Assembly: GCA_016219375.1 (NCBI GenBank)
Contig: JACRNC010000021.1
Coordinates: 62,001-126,000 of the forward strand
Direction: 5' to 3'
Length of the DNA: 64,000 nucleotides
DNA from: Burkholderiales bacterium
Lineage (GTDB): Bacteria; Pseudomonadota; Gammaproteobacteria; Burkholderiales; Burkholderiaceae_C
Part shown: positions 31,144 to 40,824 of the stretch, in pieces
Layout of the letters: every line of letters begins with the position of its first letter
How positions within the stretch are numbered: the first letter of the stretch is position 1
The notes under the pieces: model-generated
Database searches by the model: none
What the model saw: the letters and a program-made list of their open reading frames with translations, nothing else
What the model was told of the DNA's origin: nothing
Program-made: the position numbers and the translations under genes

Positions 31144-31584
31144 TCAGCCGCTGTAGCGCTCGCCCTCGGGCCGCTGCGCCGCGTAGCCGCGGATGCTGTA
31201 GCGCATGGTGCGGCCGCTGCCCTCCTGCCGCTCCAGCGCAAAGCCGGGCTCTTCGGCCGGGCGGTTGACGATGAAGCTCATGGCGATGCTCTCCACACCG
31301 CGGGTGGAGTCGAAGGCCATCAGGCGGATGTAGTGCTGCGCAAACGTGCTGCGGCAAGCCTGCAGCTCCTGCATGACGCCGGCGGCATCCTGCAGGTCGA
31401 ACATGGGCTGGCCGTACATCTCCCAGTAGGTGTTGCGGGGGTGCGGATCGTCGGTGTATTCCACGCTCCAGGCATAGCCCTTCTTCAGGCCGTATTCGAT
31501 CTGCATGCGGATCTCTTCGTCCGTCAGATCGGGCAGGAAGCTGAACTGGCCTTGGGTGATGCGGCCTGCGGGGTTGGTGATCAT
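31144..31584 (-). CDS. cbbS: RuBisCO small subunit, red type (form IC)
   Basis: Small subunit of the L8S8 CO2-fixing enzyme. The 146 residues include [53 protein letters not shown] in segments typical of proteobacterial red-type subunits, and the extended C-terminus ([25 protein letters not shown]) that forms the red-type beta-hairpin. It is separated from cbbL by 380 bp containing two large hairpin modules, far more than the usual short cbbL-cbbS spacer. Confidence 0.95.
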   Translation of the reverse strand: MITNPAGRITQGQFSFLPDLTDEEIRMQIEYGLKKGYAWSVEYTDDPHPRNTYWEMYGQPMFDLQDAAGVMQELQACRSTFAQHYIRLMAFDSTRGVESIAMSFIVNRPAEEPGFALERQEGSGRTMRYSIRGYAAQRPEGERYSG

Positions 31585-31652
31585 TTGAGTGGGCTCCTGT
31601 TGGTTCGATCAGAGGTTCTTTAGAGAGGGCCGGCGTGCTGAAGTCTGCGCTG

Positions 31653-31759
31653 GGCGGGCGACTGGGGTGACCGGCTCCGTTCATGTCCTCCGCCGCTCGC
31701 CCTGGCGGGCGCCCGGCTCCCCCTTTACTTCACTGCGCCAGTCACCCCAGCCACCCGCC
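31653..31759 (-). repeat. Hairpin module A-left, in the cbbL-cbbS spacer
   Basis: A 107-nt imperfect palindrome read on the - strand, the same sense as the cbb mRNA. The outer stem is CTGGGGTGAC / GTCACCCCAG (10 bp perfect), extended by a 3x3 internal loop and GGCGGG / CCCGCC. Inside is the family core GCAGTGAAGTAAAGGGGGAG, an inner hairpin (GCCC / GGGC around GCCA) and the second core block GGAGGACATGAACGGAG. It pairs head-to-head with module A-right 57 bp away. The bases between the cbbS start and this module (31585-31652) show nothing else. Confidence 0.88.
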
Positions 31760-31816
31760 AGTCCACCGGCGGTGCACTACGAAGAGAGGAGCTTTCATGG
31801 GCCTGCGGCGGTGCCT

Positions 31817-31928
31817 GGATCGGGATGCCAGGGGGCTTCCCGCAGCGAAGTAAAGGGGGAGCCCGAGGCCGCCATGCGGCATCGGGCGGAGGACATGAGC
31901 GGAGGGAAGCCCCCTGGTAGCCCGATCC
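31817..31928 (+). repeat. Hairpin module A-right, in the cbbL-cbbS spacer
   Basis: A 112-nt palindrome read on the + strand. Arms 31817-31841 and 31904-31928 pair over 25 bp with two mismatches (GGATCGGG...GGGGGCTTCCC). The core GCAGCGAAGTAAAGGGGGAG follows at 31842, then an inner hairpin CCCGA-G-GCCGC-CAT-GCGGC-A-TCGGG, then GGAGGACATGAGCGGA. The outer arms differ entirely in sequence from module A-left while the core is almost the same. It ends 36 bp before the cbbL stop codon. Confidence 0.9.
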
Positions 31929-31964
31929 CCGCTCCGACCTCAGCAGTCAGCAGTCAGCAAAGAA

Positions 31965-33536
<1,572 letters not shown>

Positions 33537-33552
33537 CTAGGCAGCGCCTACG

Positions 33553-33576
33553 CTCAGATAAATTCAGAAGTTCATA
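33553..33576. promoter_or_regulatory. AT-rich cbb control region, candidate CbbR site
   Basis: The cbbL-cbbR gap (33462-33599) is GC-rich except for TCAGATAAATTCAGAAGTTC, which contains a repeated TCAGA and AT-rich half-sites spaced like LysR-type T-N11-A sites. CbbR proteins bind between cbbR and cbbL, so this is the most likely operator. The exact footprint cannot be read from sequence. Confidence 0.5.
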
Positions 33577-33599
33577 GGCATCCGTTCAGGAGAAGCTGA

Positions 33600-34544
33600 A
33601 TGAAGGGCGTCACCTTCCGCCAGCTGCGGGTTTTCTCGGAAGTCGCGCGGCAGCTCAGCTTCGTCAGGGCCGCGGAAACCCTGCATCTGACACCCCCGGC
33701 GGTGACGATGCAGGTCAAGGAGCTGGAGGCGCACGTCGGCCTCCCCCTGTTCGAGCGTCAGGGCCGGCAGGTGTCGCTGACCACCGCAGGCGAGTACTTC
33801 CTGGTCTATGCCAAGCGCCTGCTGGCCACGCTCACCGATGCCGACAACACGATGGCGCGCTTCAAGCGCACCGAGACCGGCGTGCTCACGATCGGCCTGG
33901 TCAACACCGCCGGCTACTTCCTGCCGCGGCTGCTGGCGCGCTTTCGGCGCGACCACCCGGGCATCGAGCTGCGCATGCAGGTCACGCACGACAAGCAGCG
34001 CCTGCTGGAGCGGCTGACCGGCCACGAGATCGACCTGGCCATCACCGGCCGCCCGCCCAAGGAGCTGGGCCTGCGCAGCGAGCCCTTCGCCGCGCATCCG
34101 CTGGTCTTCGTCTGCCCACCGGGCCATCCGCTGCTGTCGGTGGGCCACCCGCCTGCCCTGGCCCTGGCCAATCAGCCCATCGTCACCCGCGAGCCCACGG
34201 CCGAGATCCGCCAGGCGATGGACGCCTTCCTGCGCGAGCAGCGCGTGTCCCCGCGCGTGTTCATGGAGCTCAGCAGCAACGAGACCATCAAGCAATGCGT
34301 GATCGCCGGCCTGGGCGTGGGCTTCCTGTCGCTGCAGGCGGCGGGGCTGGAGATCACGACCGGCGTGCTCAAGATCGCCGCGGTGGAGGGCACGCCGGTG
34401 ATGCGCGCCTGGCATGTGGTGCACCTGATGTCGCGGGTGCTGTCACCCGCGGCAGAGGCGTTCCGCTACTTCCTGCTGGAGGAGGCGGAGGCGGATCTGG
34501 CTTTGCAGGATGCGCGGTTGATGCAGGTCGCATCGGGGTCTTGA
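33600..34544 (+). CDS. cbbR: CbbR, LysR-type activator of the cbb operon
   Basis: Transcription factor that activates Calvin-cycle genes, usually responding to RuBP, NADPH or phosphoenolpyruvate. The 314 residues have an N-terminal winged helix (FRQLRVFSEVARQLSFVRAAETLHLTPPAVTMQVKELE, in family order) and a periplasmic-binding-like effector domain (LTIGLVNTAGYFLPRLLARF, ITGRPPKELGLRSEPF, GVGFLSLQAAGLEI). An AGGAGA precedes ATG 33600. It is divergent from cbbL as in other autotrophic proteobacteria, and is followed by the second hairpin pair. Confidence 0.95.
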   Translation: MKGVTFRQLRVFSEVARQLSFVRAAETLHLTPPAVTMQVKELEAHVGLPLFERQGRQVSLTTAGEYFLVYAKRLLATLTDADNTMARFKRTETGVLTIGLVNTAGYFLPRLLARFRRDHPGIELRMQVTHDKQRLLERLTGHEIDLAITGRPPKELGLRSEPFAAHPLVFVCPPGHPLLSVGHPPALALANQPIVTREPTAEIRQAMDAFLREQRVSPRVFMELSSNETIKQCVIAGLGVGFLSLQAAGLEITTGVLKIAAVEGTPVMRAWHVVHLMSRVLSPAAEAFRYFLLEEAEADLALQDARLMQVASGS

Positions 34545-34593
34545 AGGCTCAGCGTCGGTTTGCCTGCGCCTTTGCATTCGAAGATCTGCGCGA

Positions 34594-34769
34594 GGCAGGC
34601 GACTGGGGTAACCGGCTCCGTTCATGCCAGGGCGCAGAGGCCCTGGCGCTCGCCAGGCACGAACAGTCCACTGGACTGTTTGTGTCCGGGCTCTCTCCCC
34701 CGCCATGCGCCCTGCCGGGCGCCCGGCTCCCCCTTTACTTCACTGCGCCGGTCACCCCAGCCACCTGCC
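34594..34769 (-). repeat. Hairpin module B-left with internal insertion, downstream of cbbR
   Basis: Second copy of the left-type module, 176 nt, read on the - strand. The outer stem CTGGGGTGACCGGC / GCCGGTTACCCCAG has one G-T pair; GGCAGG / CCTGCC extends it beyond a 3x3 internal loop. Compared with module A-left, GGCGGG / CCCGCC has become GGCAGG / CCTGCC, a compensatory change. The first core block is unchanged, but about 70 nt are inserted before CATGAACGGAG. The insert contains a perfect 9-1-9 palindrome (AACAGTCCA-G-TGGACTGTT). Confidence 0.88.
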
Positions 34770-34843
34770 ATTCCATCGCTCGTGGCCTACCTAAAGCAAA
34801 CACGTGGCGCTTTCTCAGACGCACGCCAATCACAGCAACGATG

Positions 34844-34953
34844 GATCGGGCTGCCAGGGGGCTTCTCGCAGCGAAGTAAAGGGGGAGGCCGATGCCGCCA
34901 TGCGGCATCGGACGGAGGACATGAGCGGAGGGAAGCCCCCTGGTAGCCCGATC
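34844..34953 (+). repeat. Hairpin module B-right, downstream of cbbR
   Basis: Second copy of the right-type module. Arms 34844-34865 and 34932-34953 pair over 22 bp with one G-T pair. The core GCAGCGAAGTAAAGGGGGAG is followed by a perfect 10-bp inner hairpin (CCGATGCCGC-CAT-GCGGCATCGG) and GGAGGACATGAGCGGA. The inner stem differs from that of module A-right but stays paired. The rest of the 585-bp cbbR-bktB gap (34954-35129) holds only a possible -10 TATACT at 35042 and the bktB ribosome-binding site. Confidence 0.9.
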
Positions 34954-35129
34954 TCGCTCCACCGCTGGCATGCATGCCCGCGCCCCAAGCACCTTGAGGC
35001 GCCCTTCAGCGCGCCGCCCCCGAACCGAAACACACCCTTTCTATACTCTCCGGCTCCCTCCCTACCGGCCGCACCGCCCGTTTCAAACGGCGCCCGCAAC
35101 CACGGCCCAGCATTCCCCCGGAGCCCACC

Positions 35130-36314
35130 ATGACCCAACGTGAAGTCTTCTTCGTCGGCGGCGCCCGCACCGCCATCGGCAGCTTCGGCGGCAGCCTCAA
35201 GGACGTGCCGCCCACCCAGCTCGGCGCAACCGTGATCAAGGCGGCCATCGAACGCGCCGGCATCGCGCCCGACGCGGTCGGCCATGTCGTCATGGGCACC
35301 GTCATCCCCAGCGAGCCCAAGGACGCGTACCTCAGCCGCGTCGCCGCCGTGAACGCCGGCATCCCGAAGGAAACGCCGGCCTTCAACGTCAACCGCCTGT
35401 GCGGCTCCGGCCTGCAGGCCATCGTCTCGGCCGCGCAGACCATCCTGCTGGGCGATGCCGACATCGCCATCGGCGGCGGTGCCGAGAACATGAGCCGCGG
35501 CGCCTACATCCTGCCCGGCGCGCGCTGGGGCACGCGCATGGGCGACGCGCAGATCGTCGACTTCATGGTCGGCGCGCTGCACGACCCGTTCCAGAACGTC
35601 CACATGGGCATCACCGCCGAGAACGTCGCCGAGCGCTACGGCATCAGCCGCGAGATGCAGGACGAGCTGGCCGTGGTCAGCCACCAGCGCGCCGCCCGCG
35701 CCATCGCCGAAGGCCGCTTCAAGGACCAGATCGTCCCGGTGGTGCAGGAGACGCGCAAGGGCCCGGTCACGTTCGACACCGACGAGAACGTGCGCAAGGA
35801 CACCACGGTCGAGGCCCTGTCCAAGATGCGCGCCGTCTTCAAGAAGGACGGCCTGGTCACGGCCGGCAATGCCTCCAGCATCAACGACGGCGCGGCTGCT
35901 GTGGTGCTGGCTGGCGGCGACCGCGTCAAGGCCCTGGGCCTCAAGCCGCAGGCCCGCCTGGTGGCCTATGCCCATGCCGGTGTCGATCCGCAGATCATGG
36001 GCATCGGCCCGGTGCCGGCCACGCGCGCGGCACTGCAGCGCGCCGGCCTGACGGTGGACCAGCTCGACGTCATCGAGTCCAACGAAGCCTTCGCCGCCCA
36101 GGCCTGCGCCGTGGCCAAGGAGCTGGGCTTCGACCCCGAGAAGGTCAACCCCAACGGCTCGGGCATCTCGCTGGGCCACCCGGTGGGCGCGACCGGCGCC
36201 ATCCTGATGGTCAAGGCCATTGCCGAGCTGCACCGCATCAAGGGCCGCTATGCGCTGTGCACCATGTGCATCGGCGGCGGTCAGGGCATCGCGATGATCA
36301 TCGAGCGCGTCTGA
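35130..36314 (+). CDS. bktB: Acetyl-CoA acyltransferase, BktB-like beta-ketothiolase
   Basis: Condenses acyl-CoA with acetyl-CoA, or cleaves 3-ketoacyl-CoA; in relatives it feeds polyhydroxyalkanoate synthesis. The 394 residues show the thiolase nucleophile in NVNRLCGSGLQAIVSAAQ, the NEAFAAQACAV motif, GHPVGATGAIL with catalytic His, and CTMCIGGGQG with the second Cys. Several stretches (HMGITAENVAERY, GPVTFDTDENVR, AHAGVDPQIMGIGPVPATR) resemble Cupriavidus BktB more than PhaA. A GGAG precedes the ATG. It is a single gene followed by a hairpin terminator. Confidence 0.92.
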   Translation: MTQREVFFVGGARTAIGSFGGSLKDVPPTQLGATVIKAAIERAGIAPDAVGHVVMGTVIPSEPKDAYLSRVAAVNAGIPKETPAFNVNRLCGSGLQAIVSAAQTILLGDADIAIGGGAENMSRGAYILPGARWGTRMGDAQIVDFMVGALHDPFQNVHMGITAENVAERYGISREMQDELAVVSHQRAARAIAEGRFKDQIVPVVQETRKGPVTFDTDENVRKDTTVEALSKMRAVFKKDGLVTAGNASSINDGAAAVVLAGGDRVKALGLKPQARLVAYAHAGVDPQIMGIGPVPATRAALQRAGLTVDQLDVIESNEAFAAQACAVAKELGFDPEKVNPNGSGISLGHPVGATGAILMVKAIAELHRIKGRYALCTMCIGGGQGIAMIIERV

Positions 36315-36355
36315 GCACCCTGCCCGGCTGAGCGCCCGGCTTCTTCAACGCCTTC

Positions 36356-36397
36356 GACGGCCCCATCGGCGACCAGCCGGTGGGGCCGTCGGGCTTT
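36356..36397 (+). terminator. Hairpin terminator after bktB
   Basis: GACGGCCCCATCGGC (36356-36370) pairs with GCCGGTGGGGCCGTC (36376-36390) as a 15-bp stem with one G-T pair and a 5-base loop. The trailing T-run is only three bases (GGGCTTT), so termination efficiency is uncertain. It lies between convergent bktB and metC. Confidence 0.7.
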
Positions 36398-36440
36398 GGG
36401 CGTCTGAGCAGGCCGCGGCTGGAACCCGGCTGCGTCGGCT

Positions 36441-37673
36441 TCAAGCCGCGCCCTCCAGCGCCTGCAAGGCCTGCTGCAGGTCGGCGATCAGGTCATCCGT
36501 GTCCTCCAGCCCGATGGCCAGGCGCACCAGCGCGCTCGGATGCCCGCCGCCCAGGGTGCGCATGCCGCGCACGTCGTACGGCACGGCCAGGCTCATCGGC
36601 CCGCCCCAGGAGTAGCCGATGCCGAAGCGCTGGAGCGCATCGACGAAGGCATCGACCTGCGCGGCCGCATAGCGCTCGGCAAACACCACCGACACCAATC
36701 CGGCCGCGGCGGAGGACACCGCCTGCCAGTGCTCATGCCCCGGCGAGCCGGGCAGCGCCGGATGCAGCACCTGCCGCACCTGCGGCTGCTGCGCCAGCCA
36801 CTGGGCGATGCGCCGGGCCGACGCATCGTGCGCCGCATAGCGCAGCGCCAGCGTCGGCAGGCCGCGCAGCACCAGCTCCACGTCGTTGGCGCCCACGCCC
36901 AGGCCCAGGCGCATGTGGGCCAGCTTGAGCTTGAGGTGCAGCGCCTCATCGTGCGTGGTGACCGAGCCCATCAGCACGTCGCCGCCGCCCGACGGGTACT
37001 TGGTCAGCGCATGCACCGACACGTCCACGGCCATCCCGCCGGGCAGATCGAAGGCATTGAAGGCCACGCCTGCGCCCCAGGTGTTGTCCAGCGCAATGGT
37101 GAGCTGCGGGTGCTGCCGCGCCTGCTCGATCAGGCCCAGCAGGTCCGGGAACTCCAGCGTCACCGAGCCGGCAGCCTCGATCCACAACAGCCTGGTGCGC
37201 GGCGTGATCAGCGCGGCCAGCCCCTCGGCATCCAGCGGATCGTAAAAGCGGTGCGCGATGCCCCAGGCCGCCAGTTCATGCCGGGCCAGGTCGCGGCTGG
37301 GCCCATAGACGTTGTCTGGCAGCAGCACCTCGTCGCCCTGCTGCAGCAACGCCGCGTCCACCAGCGTGATCGCCGCCAGCCCGCTGGGCGCCAGCAGGGT
37401 CTGCCGCCCGCCTTCCAGCGTGGCCAGCCGCTCCTCCAGCGTGAAGGTGGTCGGCGTGCCGTGCAGGCCGTAGGTGTAGCCGGTCTTGTCCTTCCACTGC
37501 CGCTGGCGCAGCGCCGCGGTGTCCTTGAACAGCACGGTGGACGCCTTGTGCACCCCCGGCATCACCGCGGCAAAGCCAGCCGGCGGCACGTAGCCGTGGT
37601 GGATCAGCGTGGTGGCCAGGCCCGGGTCGGTGCCGGCGGCCACATCGTCAGCAGAAGCAGGCTTGCGGTCCAT
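36441..37673 (-). CDS. metC: Cystathionine beta-lyase, PLP-dependent
   Basis: Cleaves cystathionine to homocysteine in methionine synthesis. The 410-residue Cys/Met-metabolism PLP enzyme has YTYGLHGTPTTFTLEERLA, LAPSGLAAITL, ALDNTWGAGVAF and the PLP-lysine motif SVHALTKYPSGGGDVLMGSV. The closing SWGGPMSLAVPYD and VRLAIGLEDTDDLIADLQQAL fit MetC. Cystathionine gamma-synthase is an alternative within the family, but overall pattern and length fit MetC of Burkholderiales. It stands alone between convergent bktB and same-strand rimO. Confidence 0.87.
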   Translation of the reverse strand: MDRKPASADDVAAGTDPGLATTLIHHGYVPPAGFAAVMPGVHKASTVLFKDTAALRQRQWKDKTGYTYGLHGTPTTFTLEERLATLEGGRQTLLAPSGLAAITLVDAALLQQGDEVLLPDNVYGPSRDLARHELAAWGIAHRFYDPLDAEGLAALITPRTRLLWIEAAGSVTLEFPDLLGLIEQARQHPQLTIALDNTWGAGVAFNAFDLPGGMAVDVSVHALTKYPSGGGDVLMGSVTTHDEALHLKLKLAHMRLGLGVGANDVELVLRGLPTLALRYAAHDASARRIAQWLAQQPQVRQVLHPALPGSPGHEHWQAVSSAAAGLVSVVFAERYAAAQVDAFVDALQRFGIGYSWGGPMSLAVPYDVRGMRTLGGGHPSALVRLAIGLEDTDDLIADLQQALQALEGAA

Positions 37674-37719
37674 CGCGGCATTGCATCACAAGGCCGCCGG
37701 CCGCATGAGCGACGCTGCC

Positions 37720-39108
37720 TCAGATCGGCAGGCCGACCAGATCGTGCCCGTCCACCGCGACGATGCGCGCCCGCGTGAACTCGCCCACCTTCAGCGTCTT
37801 GGACGCCTTCTGCGGGGGCAGCAGGCGCACCGTGCCGTCGATCTCCGGCGCATCCGCATAGCTGCGGCCCACGCCGCCCTTGCGGCCCAGGGCGGGGGCG
37901 GAGTCGATCAGCACCTGCATCTCGGCGCCCACACGCTCGGCCAGCTTGGCGGTGGACACCTGCTCGGCCACGGCCATGAAGCGCGCGCGGCGCTCTTCGC
38001 GCAGCTCGTCGGGCAGCGCGCCGGGCAGTTCGTTGGCCAGTGCACCGTCCACCGGCGAGTAGGCAAAGCAGCCCGCGCGGTCGATGCGCGCCTCGCGCAG
38101 GAAGTCCAGCAGGTAGGCGAACTCTTCTTCCGTCTCGCCGGGGAAGCCGGCGATGAAGGTGCTGCGCACCACCAGCTGCGGGCAGATCTCGCGCCAGCGG
38201 GCCAGGCGCTCCAGGTTCTTCTCGCCACTGGCCGGGCGCTTCATGCGACGCAGCACATCCGGGTGCGCATGCTGGAAGGGCACGTCGAGATAAGGCAGCA
38301 CCCTGCCCTCGGCCATCAGCGGCAGGATCTCGTCCACATGCGGATAGGGATACACGTAATGCAGCCGCACCCAGGCCCCATGCGCCTGAGCCAGCTCGCC
38401 CAGCGCGGCCACCAGGTCGTAGAGCTTGGTCTTCACCGGCCGGCCATCCCAGAAGCCGGTGCGGTACTTCACGTCCACGCCATAGGCGCTGGTGTCCTGG
38501 CTGATGACCAGCAGCTCCTTCACACCCGACTCGAACAGCGCCCGCGCCTCGGACAGCACCTCACCCACCGGGCGCGACACCAGGTCGCCGCGCAGGCTGG
38601 GGATGATGCAGAAGGTGCAGCGGTGGTTGCAGCCCTCGCTGATCTTCAGGTAGGCATAGTGCCGCGGCGTGAGCTTGATGCCCGCCTCGCCGCGAAACTG
38701 CTCGCGCAGCGCCGGCACCAGATCCACGAACGGATCATGCGGCTTGGGCACATGCGCATGCACCGCATCCATCACCTCCTGCGTCGCATGCGGGCCGGTC
38801 ACGGCCAGCACCTTGGGATGCACCTGCCGCACGAGGTTGGCCTCGCCGTCCTTGCGCGCGCCCAGGCAGCCGGTGACGATCACCCGGCCGTTCTCGGCCA
38901 AGGCATCGCCGATGGCGTCCAGGCTCTCCTTGACCGCGTCGTCGATGAAGCCGCAGGTGTTGACGATGACGAGGTCTGCCCCGTCCATCGTCTTGCTGGT
39001 GGCATAGCCCTCTGCCGCAAGCTGGGTCAGGATGAGCTCGGAGTCGGTCAGGGCCTTCGGGCAGCCGAGGCTGACGAAGCCGATCTTGGGGGCAGCGGCG
39101 GTGTTCAT
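37720..39108 (-). CDS. rimO: Ribosomal protein S12 methylthiotransferase RimO
   Basis: Radical-SAM enzyme that adds a methylthio group to an aspartate of ribosomal protein S12. The 462 residues have the N-terminal UPF0004 domain with cluster cysteines ([34 protein letters not shown]), the radical-SAM motif [17 protein letters not shown] and a C-terminal TRAM domain ending [14 protein letters not shown] 39108 is preferred; ATG 39120 four codons upstream is possible. Confidence 0.95.
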   Translation of the reverse strand: MNTAAAPKIGFVSLGCPKALTDSELILTQLAAEGYATSKTMDGADLVIVNTCGFIDDAVKESLDAIGDALAENGRVIVTGCLGARKDGEANLVRQVHPKVLAVTGPHATQEVMDAVHAHVPKPHDPFVDLVPALREQFRGEAGIKLTPRHYAYLKISEGCNHRCTFCIIPSLRGDLVSRPVGEVLSEARALFESGVKELLVISQDTSAYGVDVKYRTGFWDGRPVKTKLYDLVAALGELAQAHGAWVRLHYVYPYPHVDEILPLMAEGRVLPYLDVPFQHAHPDVLRRMKRPASGEKNLERLARWREICPQLVVRSTFIAGFPGETEEEFAYLLDFLREARIDRAGCFAYSPVDGALANELPGALPDELREERRARFMAVAEQVSTAKLAERVGAEMQVLIDSAPALGRKGGVGRSYADAPEIDGTVRLLPPQKASKTLKVGEFTRARIVAVDGHDLVGLPI

Positions 39109-39262
39109 GGCAGCAGGCAAGGGGCGCAGGTCGCGGGGTGCTCAGGCGCAGATGAAGAGCGGCCGGCTCACCGACCGATGCATCGCCCGCGACTCGCCGC
39201 AGGTCGATGGACGCAAGCCGTGGAGGCCGTCACGGCGGCCCGTGAAATCCGGCTCTCCAATG

Positions 39263-39288
39263 CAAAACGCCCCCGGTAGCGGGGGCGT
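39263..39288 (-). terminator. Intrinsic terminator downstream of tRNA-Ser(GCU)
   Basis: On the - strand, ACGCCCCC / GGGGGCGT form an 8-bp GC-rich stem (39267-39288) followed directly by TTTT. It lies after the tRNA in its transcription direction and before rimO. Confidence 0.75.
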
Positions 39289-39301
39289 ACAACAGCAGAC
39301 T

Positions 39302-39342
39302 GCCCCCGGTGACGGGGGCGTATGCCAAACGCCCGAGGGCGT
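39302..39342. repeat. Two further GC hairpins between tRNA-Ser(GCU) and its terminator
   Basis: GCCCCC-GGTGAC-GGGGGC at 39302-39319 and ACGCCC-GA-GGGCGT at 39329-39342. With the 39267 hairpin they make three consecutive related stems, of which only the last has a T-run in the tRNA direction. They probably assist 3' end formation of the tRNA precursor. Confidence 0.5.
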
Positions 39343-39351
39343 GTGCGGTGC

Positions 39352-39444
39352 TGGCGGAGACGGAGGGATTCGAACCCTCGATGGAGCTTTTGACCCCATA
39401 CTCCCTTAGCAGGGGAGCACCTTCGGCCTCTCGGTCACGTCTCC
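39352..39444 (-). tRNA. tRNA-Ser (anticodon GCU)
   Basis: On the - strand it starts GGAGACGTGACCGAGAGG, has anticodon loop CTGCTAA (GCT), a long variable arm, the T-loop GGTTCGAATCC, and ends CCGTCTCCGCCA with encoded CCA. The acceptor stem pairs fully. Length is 93 nt. It lies 36 bp downstream of the lysC stop on the same strand. Confidence 0.96.
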
Positions 39445-39480
39445 AGCAAGCTCAAGCGCGGCATTGTAGCCGCAAGCGGG

Positions 39481-40749
39481 TCAGTTTTTGGGCTCGTCCA
39501 GCTCGAAGGCCTTGTGCAGCGCACGCACGGCCAGCTCCATGTACTTCTCGTCGATAACGACGGAGGTCTTGATCTCGCTGGTCGTGATCATCTGGATGTT
39601 GATGCCCTCGGCGCTGAGCGTGCCGAACATCTTGCTGGCGATGCCGGCATGGCTGCGCATGCCGATGCCGACGATGCTGACCTTGCAGATCTTCGGGTCG
39701 CCCGACACCGACGCGGCGCCCAGTGCCGGCACCACCTTGCTCTTGAGCAGGTCCAGCGTGCGGTCGTAGTCGTTGCGGTGCACGGTGAAGGAGAAGTCGG
39801 TCTTCCCGTCATGCGACACGTTCTGGATGATCACGTCCACGTCGATGTTGGCGTCGGCCACGGCACCGAGGATCTGGTAGGCGATGCCCGGCTTGTCCGG
39901 CACGCCCAGGACGGTGATCTTGGCTTCGTCGCGGTTGAAGGCGATGCCCGAGACAACGGCTTGTTCCATCTTTTCGTCTTCCTCAAAACTGATCAGGGTG
40001 CCGGAGACGGCTTCCTCGGCAACCGGGATGTCCCAGGGCGTGAAGCTCGACAGCACGCGGGTGGGCACACGGTACTTGCCGGCGAACTCCACCGAGCGGA
40101 TCTGCAGCACCTTGGAGCCCAGGGACGCCATCTCGAGCATCTCCTCGAAGCTGATGGCCTTCAGGCGGCGCGCCTCGGGCACCACGCGCGGGTCGGTGGT
40201 GTAGACGCCGTCCACGTCGGTGTAGATCAGGCATTCGTCGGCCTTGAGCGCCGCAGCCACTGCCACGGCCGAGGTGTCCGAGCCGCCCCGGCCCAGGGTG
40301 GTGATGTGGCCCTGCGGGTCCACGCCCTGAAAGCCGGTGATGATCACCACCTTGCCGGCGGCCAGGTCGGCGCGCACGCGGGCATCGTCGATGCTCTGGA
40401 TGCGCGCCTTGGTGAAGGCCGAGTCGGTCTTGATCGGCACCTGCCAGCCGGCATAGCTCACTGCCTGCATGCCCTCGGCCTGCAGCGCGATGGACAGCAG
40501 GCCCACGGACACCTGCTCGCCGGTGGAGGCGATCATGTCCAGCTCGCGCAGCACCGCATCGCTGTGGACCTGCGGCGCCAGCTCCTTGGCCAGGCCGAGC
40601 AGGCGGTTGGTCTCGCCGCTCATGGCCGACGGCACGACCACCAGTTGGTGGCCGGCGCGAACCCATTTCGCGACGCGCTTGGCCACGTTGCGGATGCGCT
40701 CGGTCGAGCCCATCGACGTGCCGCCGTATTTGTGAACGATCAATGCCAT
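39481..40749 (-). CDS. lysC: Aspartate kinase
   Basis: First step of lysine, threonine and methionine synthesis, phosphorylating aspartate. The 422 residues start MALIVHKYGGTSMGS and contain the kinase motifs TGFQGVDPQGHITTLGRGGSD (in segments) and YTDVDGVYTTDPR, followed by two ACT domains (ITVLGVPDKPGIAYQILG near 275; VSIVGIGMRSHAGIASKMF near 350) that bind feedback inhibitors. It lies between tilS and tRNA-Ser, a conserved order in Burkholderiales. Confidence 0.96.
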   Translation of the reverse strand: MALIVHKYGGTSMGSTERIRNVAKRVAKWVRAGHQLVVVPSAMSGETNRLLGLAKELAPQVHSDAVLRELDMIASTGEQVSVGLLSIALQAEGMQAVSYAGWQVPIKTDSAFTKARIQSIDDARVRADLAAGKVVIITGFQGVDPQGHITTLGRGGSDTSAVAVAAALKADECLIYTDVDGVYTTDPRVVPEARRLKAISFEEMLEMASLGSKVLQIRSVEFAGKYRVPTRVLSSFTPWDIPVAEEAVSGTLISFEEDEKMEQAVVSGIAFNRDEAKITVLGVPDKPGIAYQILGAVADANIDVDVIIQNVSHDGKTDFSFTVHRNDYDRTLDLLKSKVVPALGAASVSGDPKICKVSIVGIGMRSHAGIASKMFGTLSAEGINIQMITTSEIKTSVVIDEKYMELAVRALHKAFELDEPKN

Positions 40750-40824
40750 GGGGTGTGACGCGGGGACTGCCGGGTGCCTGCTGCGTGAGGCGCCCGCCCG
40801 CCGAGATGCGGAAAACCGGCGATT

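Noticed and set aside
31133-31684. Upstream extension of the cbbX frame through cbbS, starting at the ATG inside module A-left
   Set aside because: cbbS occupies this stretch in another frame with unmistakable similarity, and CbbX has a proper start at 31132.
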